NCBI RefSeq assembly: GCF_017814975.1 | Contig: NZ_JAGIQA010000021.1 | Coordinates: 79,869-143,868, forward strand | From: Cupriavidus consociatus | Lineage (GTDB): Bacteria > Pseudomonadota > Gammaproteobacteria > Burkholderiales > Burkholderiaceae | Length of the DNA: 64,000 nucleotides | Reading direction: 5' to 3' | In this document: positions 59,072-64,000 of the stretch, piece by piece | Layout of the letters: every line of letters starts with the position of its first letter | Position numbering within the stretch: the first letter of the stretch is position 1 | Program-made: the position numbers and the translations under genes | Notes under the pieces: model-generated | Told to the model about the DNA's origin: nothing | The model's input: the letters and a program-made list of their open reading frames with translations, nothing else | Databases searched by the model: none

Positions 59072-60433
59072 ATGGGTGCCGTCACCGGAACCACGCTCTT
59101 GGTGTATGCGCTGATCGCCGTGATCGCCCTGGTGGTGCTGATCGCGCGCTACAAGCTCAACCCCTTCATTACCCTGGTTGTCGTCTCGGTGCTGCTCGGC
59201 TTTGCCGTGGGCATGCCGATGGGCGATATCGTCAAGTCATTCGAAGCCGGTGTCGGCGGCACCCTCGGCCATATCGCGCTGGTGGTGGGCCTGGGCACCA
59301 TGCTTGGCAAGATGATGGCCGAGTCGGGCGGTGCGGAACGCATCGCCAACACGCTGATCGATTTCTTCGGCGCGAAGAACGTGCACTGGGCCATGGCGAC
59401 CATCGCCTTTATCGTTGGCCTGCCGGTGTTCTTCGAGGTCGGCTTCGTGCTGCTGGTGCCGATCGCCTTCAACGTGGCCAAGCGCACCGGCACGTCGATG
59501 GTCGTGGTCGGCATCCCGATGGTGGCCGGCCTGTCGGTGGTGCACGGCCTGATCCCGCCGCATCCGGCCGCGCTGCTGGCTGTGACCGCGTACGGCGCGG
59601 ACATTGGCAAGACCATCATGTACGCGCTGATCGTGGGCATTCCCACGGCGGCCATCGCCGGACCGCTGTTTGCAAAGCTGATGGACCGCTATGTCAAGCT
59701 GCCCGAAGTCAACCCGCTGGCCGACCAGTTCACCGAAGAGGATGAGCGTGTCAAGGAATCGCACGAACTGCCGGGATTCGGCATCACCGTGTTTACCATC
59801 CTGCTGCCGGTGATGCTGATGCTGATCGGCAGCTGGGCGGACGTCTTCACCACGCCCAAGACCTTTGCCAACGACTTCCTCAAGCTGATCGGCAACTCGG
59901 TGATGGCGCTGCTGATCGCCGCGCTGGTGAGCTTCTACACCTTCGGCAAGGCGCGCGGCTTCAACCGCGAAACCATCCTGAAGTTCACCAACGAGTGCGT
60001 GGCGCCCACCGCGATCATCACGCTGGTGGTCGGCGCCGGCGGCGGCTTCGGCCGCATCCTGCGCGACTCGGGAATCTCCACCGCCATCGTCGATGTCGCC
60101 ACCAGCGCGCAGGTGTCGGTACTGGTGCTGGGCTGGCTGGTCGCGGTGATGATCCGCATCGCCACCGGCTCGGCCACGGTCGCCATGACCACCGCCGCCG
60201 GCATCGTCGCGCCGATCGCCGCCAGCGTGCCGGGCACCCGTCCCGAGCTGCTGGTGCTGACCACCGGCGCCGGCTCGCTGATCCTGTCGCACGTGAACGA
60301 CGGCGGCTTCTGGCTGGTCAAGGAGTACTTCAACATGACCGTGACCCAGACCTTCCAGACCTGGTCGGTGTGCGAGACCATCATCTCGGTGGTGGCGCTG
60401 CTGCTGACGCTGGGCCTGGCCACGGTGGTCTGA
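59072..60433 (+). CDS. GntP-family permease (gluconate:H+ symporter type)
   Basis: A 453-residue permease with about 12-14 helices. ATG follows AAGGAGACAAT. GntP signatures: GTMLGKMMAESGGAERIANTL, GLPVFFEVGFVLLVPI, GLSVVHGLIPPHPAALLA and SGATVAMTTAAGI-like (ATGSATVAMTTAAG). Known substrates are gluconate, fructuronate and related sugar acids, so uptake of an (N-acetyl)glucosaminate-like compound is consistent with its neighbours. An in-frame extension upstream reads through the REP element and is not real. Confidence 0.9.
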   Translation: MGAVTGTTLLVYALIAVIALVVLIARYKLNPFITLVVVSVLLGFAVGMPMGDIVKSFEAGVGGTLGHIALVVGLGTMLGKMMAESGGAERIANTLIDFFGAKNVHWAMATIAFIVGLPVFFEVGFVLLVPIAFNVAKRTGTSMVVVGIPMVAGLSVVHGLIPPHPAALLAVTAYGADIGKTIMYALIVGIPTAAIAGPLFAKLMDRYVKLPEVNPLADQFTEEDERVKESHELPGFGITVFTILLPVMLMLIGSWADVFTTPKTFANDFLKLIGNSVMALLIAALVSFYTFGKARGFNRETILKFTNECVAPTAIITLVVGAGGGFGRILRDSGISTAIVDVATSAQVSVLVLGWLVAVMIRIATGSATVAMTTAAGIVAPIAASVPGTRPELLVLTTGAGSLILSHVNDGGFWLVKEYFNMTVTQTFQTWSVCETIISVVALLLTLGLATVV

Positions 60434-60555
60434 GGCGCGAGCAGCCGTAGCGCGCACCTTCCGCCAGGTGCGCGCGGCGCGGCGTGCCGGGTAGCGCACT
60501 GAAGCACCGGTTTACAAGGCTCTGGCCAGCGCCTAAGGTCAACCAGTGTGTGACC

Positions 60556-60602
60556 CGCCTCCAACCGCCTCCAACCGCTTCCAACCGCTTCCAACCGCTT
60601 CC
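60556..60602 (+). repeat. 10-bp tandem repeat abutting the start of the aldo/keto reductase gene
   Basis: CCAACCGC(C/T)T is repeated four times (60561-60600), with partial copies on both sides; the start codon lies in the degenerate last copy. The unit is not a multiple of three, and it occupies the place of the ribosome site. Copy-number change would alter spacing to the promoter or an upstream start. Confidence 0.8.
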
Positions 60603-61520
60603 ATGCCACTCGACCGCCGCTCATTCCTGGCCCTGGCCGCCGGGCTGACCGCCACCGGCGCCCTGCCCTCCCTTCCCGCCGGCGCCGCCACCGTTGCCGT
60701 GCCCCTGCGCCGCAACATCCCGGGCACGACCGAGGCCCTGCCCGTCGTGGGCATGGGCACGGCCGACACCTTCAACGTCAGCAGCGAAGCCGCCGAGCGC
60801 AAGCCGCTGGCCGAAGTCATGGCCATGCTGTTGCGCACTGAAGGCTCGGTCATCGACACCGCCCCCAGCTATGGCAGCGCCGAGGCAGTGACCGGCGACC
60901 TGCTGCGCGCGGCCAACGCCCGGCAGCGCGTATTCCTGGCGACCAAGATCTCGGCCCAGTCCGGCGCCCCCGCGCAGGCGCAGTGGGGACGCTCGCTGGC
61001 CGACCTGCGTGTCGACAAGGTCGACCTGCTGCAAGTGCACAACCTGATCGACTGGCAAGGCAACCTGCGCTTCCTGCGGGAGTTGAAGGAGCAAGGCCGC
61101 ATTCGCTACCTGGGCATCACCCATTACCGCGACGACGCGCACGAGGCGCTGGAGCGGATCGTGCGCAACGAGCGCGTCGATTTCGTCCAGATCAATTACT
61201 CCGTGGCCGAGCGCAATGCCGAGCGCACGCTGTTGCCGCTGTGCCAGGAGCGCGGCGTGGCGGTGCTGATCAACCGCCCGTTCCAGGACGGCCGCCTGTT
61301 CCGCGTGGTCAAGGACCGGCCGCTGCCGCAGTGGGCCGGAGACATCGACTGCGGCTCTTGGGGCCAGCTGTTCCTGAAATTCATCGTCAGCCATCCGGCG
61401 GTGACTGCTGCCATCCCCGCCACCTCCAAACCGCGCAACATGGCCGATAACCTTGGCGCCGCGCTGGGGCGCATGCCCGATCCGGGCCAGCGCGAGCGCA
61501 TCGCCGCGCTGCTGTCCTGA
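60603..61520 (+). CDS. Aldo/keto reductase with TAT signal peptide
   Basis: A 305-residue protein. The twin-arginine leader is LDRRSFLALAAG, cut ~30 (AGA-A). The AKR barrel has Asp and Tyr in VIDTAPSYGSAE, Lys in FLATKIS and His in LLQVHNLID; the catalytic tetrad is complete. TAT export implies a cofactor is bound before secretion. Substrate unknown. The start codon is immediately after a decamer repeat and has no clear ribosome site; GTG 60546 is the upstream alternative. Confidence 0.88.
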   Translation: MPLDRRSFLALAAGLTATGALPSLPAGAATVAVPLRRNIPGTTEALPVVGMGTADTFNVSSEAAERKPLAEVMAMLLRTEGSVIDTAPSYGSAEAVTGDLLRAANARQRVFLATKISAQSGAPAQAQWGRSLADLRVDKVDLLQVHNLIDWQGNLRFLRELKEQGRIRYLGITHYRDDAHEALERIVRNERVDFVQINYSVAERNAERTLLPLCQERGVAVLINRPFQDGRLFRVVKDRPLPQWAGDIDCGSWGQLFLKFIVSHPAVTAAIPATSKPRNMADNLGAALGRMPDPGQRERIAALLS

Positions 61521-61535
61521 CGCGCGCCGGGCGGC

Positions 61536-62900
61536 ATGGACGAACCCGATCGCGACACACCCGCCGGCGGCGGCCTGGCACGGCTGCGGCGCAGCTTCGG
61601 CATCCGCCCCGGCGAGGCCGGCGCGGTGGTAGCCGGCTTCCTGTTCTTCTTCTGCCTGTTTGCCAGCTACTTCATGCTGCGCCCGGTGCGCGAGACCATG
61701 GGCATCGCCGGCGGCGTGAAGAACCTGCAATGGCTGTTTACCGCGACCTTCGTCGTCATGCTGGCCGCGATCCCGCTGTACGGCGCGGTGTGCGCGCGGC
61801 TGCCGCGGCGGCGCTTCGTGCCGTGGGTCTACGCGTTTTTTATCGCCAACCTGCTCGCCTTCGCCCTGGCCACGCGCGCGTGGCCCGACGATGTCTGGCT
61901 GGCGCGCGTGTTCTACGTGTGGCTTTCCGTGTTCAACCTGTTCGTGGTTTCCGTCGCGTGGAGCCTGATGGCCGACGTGTTCCGGCCAGAGCAGGCGCGG
62001 CGCCTGTTCGCGCTGCTGGCCGCGGGCGCCAGCGCCGGCGGCCTGGCCGGGCCGGTGCTGGGCGGCTGGCTGGTACCGCAGATCGGGCTGACCGGGCTGA
62101 TGCTGTTGTCCGCCGCGCTGCTCGCCGCGACCCTGCCGGGCGTGGGCTGGCTGTTCGGCTGGCGCCGCCGCGCCGGCGCGGGCCATGAAGTGCCGGCGGA
62201 TGCCGCCAGCGACCCCGCCAACCCGGTCGGCGGCGGCCTGTGGGCGGGGCTGGCGTTGTTGCTGCGCTCACGCTACCTGCTCGGCATCGGGCTGTTCGTG
62301 ATCCTGCTGGCCACTGCCAGCACCTTCCTGTATTTCGAGCAGGCGCGGCTGGTGGCCGAGGCCTTCCCCGAGCGCACACGGCAAACCCAGGTCTTCAGCG
62401 CGCTCGACGCCACGGTCCAGGCGCTGACCATCCTGGTCCAGCTGTTCTTCACCGGCCGCATGGCGCGGCGCTATGGCGTCACGCTGCTGCTGACCGCGGT
62501 GCCGCTGGCGGTCGCGGCGGGCTTCGTCGTGCTGGCGCTGGTGCCGACCTTCGGCGTGCTGGCCGGCGTGATGATCCTGCGGCGCGTGGGCGAGTATGCG
62601 CTGCTGCGGCCCGGGCGCGAGATGCTGTTCACGGTGGTCGATCCGGAAACCAAGTACAAGGCCAAGAACGTGATCGACACCGCGGTCTATCGTGCCGGCG
62701 ATGCGGTCAGCGCATGGGTCAAGACTGCCATCGATGCGATTTCCGGCCACCCGGCCACGGTAGCGCTGGCCGGTGCCGGACTGGCGCTGGCATGGGCGGC
62801 GCTCGGATGGTGGCTGGGGCGGCGGCACGAGACCGAGCTGCCGCCACGGGAAGCCAGCCGGCGCGCCGGCGCGGCAGGCGCGACGACGACCACGCGCTAG
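61536..62900 (+). CDS. ATP/ADP-translocase-like (NTP/NDP exchange) MFS transporter
   Basis: A 454-residue, ~12-helix carrier. The N-terminal FFFCLFASYFMLRPVRETMG and NLQWLFTATFVVML are the pattern of NTP/NDP antiporter-related proteins (TLC-like), as is RRVGEYALLRPGREMLFTVVDPETKYKAKNVIDTAVYRAGDA near the end. Such proteins exist in free-living bacteria as well as in intracellular parasites, and their substrate there is not established. Start ATG lies 15 bases after the reductase stop; the two may be co-transcribed. Confidence 0.75.
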   Translation: MDEPDRDTPAGGGLARLRRSFGIRPGEAGAVVAGFLFFFCLFASYFMLRPVRETMGIAGGVKNLQWLFTATFVVMLAAIPLYGAVCARLPRRRFVPWVYAFFIANLLAFALATRAWPDDVWLARVFYVWLSVFNLFVVSVAWSLMADVFRPEQARRLFALLAAGASAGGLAGPVLGGWLVPQIGLTGLMLLSAALLAATLPGVGWLFGWRRRAGAGHEVPADAASDPANPVGGGLWAGLALLLRSRYLLGIGLFVILLATASTFLYFEQARLVAEAFPERTRQTQVFSALDATVQALTILVQLFFTGRMARRYGVTLLLTAVPLAVAAGFVVLALVPTFGVLAGVMILRRVGEYALLRPGREMLFTVVDPETKYKAKNVIDTAVYRAGDAVSAWVKTAIDAISGHPATVALAGAGLALAWAALGWWLGRRHETELPPREASRRAGAAGATTTTR

Positions 62901-62928
62901 CCCTGTCCGGCGCTCCGGGACGAGTGCT

Positions 62929-63624
62929 TCAGCGCTTGGCCTTGTTCGCGACGGGCAGCATCTCGCCGGAATCCGCCAGCGAAGACTCGATCCGGTGGAT
63001 CTCGCGGCGCAGCTTGTCCAGTTGGGCGCGCGCGGCGCGGCTGTCGAGCTCCGCGGTCTGCACCTCGGCACGCGAGCTCTTCTGGTCTTCCGCGATGCGC
63101 TGGCGCTGCGCCTGCATCAGGCGCACGTCGTTGTTGAGCGCCTCCGCACGCGCCTCGGCGTCCTGGATGGCGCGCTCGTACTGGCGCATCTGCGTAGCCA
63201 GCACCTGCCGGCGGATGGCGTCGGTGGCCAGGGCGGCGCTCTGCTTGCTGGCCTGCCGGTAGGCGGCATCGGCCGCGCCGAGATTATCGAAACGCAGCAC
63301 GCGCCAGATCTTGTTCTGGTACATCAGGCCGACATAGCACAGCACCTTGTCGTCGGCCAGCAGCAGCGCCGTGCCGTAGTCGCCGTCGACGCTGGCGCGC
63401 AGTTCCTTGACGGTGTTCTCCTCGATGCGCTGCTGCAGCTCGGCGATCAGGCTCTGCGCCGCCGGGTCCACCGCGGGGCCGGCCGCGGCGGCCAGGGCCG
63501 GAGCGGGAGTGGCTTCCGCCTTCGCCAGTACTGCGGAGGCACACACGGACAAGTGGACGGCGATGAGGCCGGTGATCACGCGGGGACCGGGGCGGAGGCG
63601 GGGGCGGGACGGATTGACTGTCAT
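62929..63624 (-). CDS. DUF2968 exported coiled-coil protein
   Basis: A 231-residue protein. Signal sequence to about VLA-K (~35), Ala/Pro-rich linker, a small domain (LIAELQQRIEENTVKELRASVDGDYGTALL...CYVGLMYQNKIWRVLRF), then a coiled coil (~120-215). This layout is that of DUF2968, a family found mostly in Burkholderiales with unknown function. ATG for MTVNPSRP was selected. Divergent from the alcohol dehydrogenase gene. Confidence 0.85.
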   Translation of the reverse strand: MTVNPSRPRLRPGPRVITGLIAVHLSVCASAVLAKAEATPAPALAAAAGPAVDPAAQSLIAELQQRIEENTVKELRASVDGDYGTALLLADDKVLCYVGLMYQNKIWRVLRFDNLGAADAAYRQASKQSAALATDAIRRQVLATQMRQYERAIQDAEARAEALNNDVRLMQAQRQRIAEDQKSSRAEVQTAELDSRAARAQLDKLRREIHRIESSLADSGEMLPVANKAKR

Positions 63625-63854
63625 GCTCTTGTTCTGGGGTGGAGGCAAGGCCAGGGGGCAATCCATCAGGACAATTGCCGCGCAGCCGCGTCGGTGCAAC
63701 CGAGGGATCTTACGGCAGCGGATGGCAGGACTGAATACCTCCTTTTTGGTAATTCACGGTCCGGTGCGGCTGGCCGCGGGCCGGCAGATGGCCGTATAGT
63801 CATGGCCTCGAGCGCTGAAGCATCGCCCAGGACATTCCTGACCCGGAGGACCCC

Positions 63855-64000
63855 ATGAAGACCAAAGCCGCCATCGCCTGGAAAGCCGGCGCCCCGCTGA
63901 CCATCGAAGACGTGGACCTCGATGGCCCGCGCGCCGGGGAAGTGCTGGTGGAAGTGAAGGCCACCGGCATCTGCCATACCGATTACTACACCCTTTCCGG
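63855..64000 (+). CDS. frmA: Class III alcohol dehydrogenase / S-(hydroxymethyl)glutathione dehydrogenase, 5' part
   Basis: The first ~48 codons are visible. MKTKAAIAWKAGAPLTIEDVDL and GICHTDYYTLSG, with the catalytic zinc Cys and His-Thr-Asp, are diagnostic of class III (glutathione-dependent formaldehyde) dehydrogenases. ATG follows GGAGGACCCC. The 3' part is outside the window. Confidence 0.9.
   Translation, partial: MKTKAAIAWKAGAPLTIEDVDLDGPRAGEVLVEVKATGICHTDYYTLS

Noticed and set aside
1..64000. CRISPR arrays, insertion sequences, tRNA or rRNA genes
   Set aside because: No regularly spaced repeats, transposase motifs or recognisable tRNA/rRNA sequence were found by eye. A tRNA scan would be the decisive check.

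Overview
The window is GC-rich, gene-dense chromosomal DNA, and its gene content points to a betaproteobacterium of the Burkholderiaceae, most likely Cupriavidus or Ralstonia. The basis is the very high GC with strong third-position GC bias, the FUSC/DUF1656/HlyD/NodT efflux operon, a DUF2968 protein, a PepSY plus two-component cassette, a Lys/Ala-tailed HU protein and opgGH. The genus is an inference. I see no rRNA, tRNA, CRISPR array or insertion sequence.

Layout. 1-3.4 kb: an efflux operon entered in its first gene. 3.6-4.7 kb: a secreted tandem-repeat protein, a tiny secreted protein and a cupin. 4.7-6.0 kb: a decayed signalling locus, an HD-GYP response regulator cut off and fused to scraps of a hybrid histidine kinase. 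6.2-10.8 kb: a thioredoxin-like protein, a nuclease-helicase fusion behind a perfect 16-bp LexA box, and a divergent acyl-CoA ligase. 10.8-13.0 kb: a KfrA-like coiled-coil protein and a tyrosine recombinase, divergent across an AT-rich repeat-filled spacer. 13-17 kb: small proteins, a candidate sRNA, a TetR regulator with its operator, and cardiolipin synthase. 17-21 kb: an atypical response regulator, an EAL-CBS-GGDEF pseudogene with two internal deletions, and a chemoreceptor. 21-26 kb: a HAD-like protein, a CHMI-like isomerase, a second candidate sRNA, an H1-tailed HU protein and a PepSY/response-regulator/kinase cassette. 26-34 kb: Mpo1-like protein, Crp/Fnr regulator, arylamine N-acetyltransferase, SDR, a second acyl-CoA ligase, lipoprotein acid phosphatase, thioesterase-creA and HU. 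34-38 kb: an ammonium transporter with a sigma-54-like promoter, MscS and a Bcr/CflA exporter. 38.8-43 kb: opgGH. 43-52.8 kb: a second repeat protein, envelope proteins, a large MscS-like channel, PagL, an XRE regulator, a CorC-type protein, a degenerate GGDEF-EAL protein and entericidin.

52.9-60.4 kb is the most coherent metabolic block. A D-serine-dehydratase-fold PLP enzyme, a KDG kinase and a KDPG aldolase are divergent from an RpiR-type regulator, a D-aminoacylase-family deacylase, a RidA protein and a GntP permease. Together they can be read as one route from an N-acylated 2-amino-2-deoxy-sugar acid (for example N-acetyl-D-glucosaminate) to pyruvate and glyceraldehyde 3-phosphate. The window ends with a TAT-exported aldo/keto reductase, an ATP/ADP-translocase-like carrier, a DUF2968 protein and the 5' end of a class III alcohol dehydrogenase gene.

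Two themes recur. Three cyclic-di-GMP turnover proteins are each damaged, by internal deletion or by loss of catalytic motifs. Two unlinked secreted proteins are built from the same short G-A-ending repeat (DPFTDGA / FDPYSEGA).
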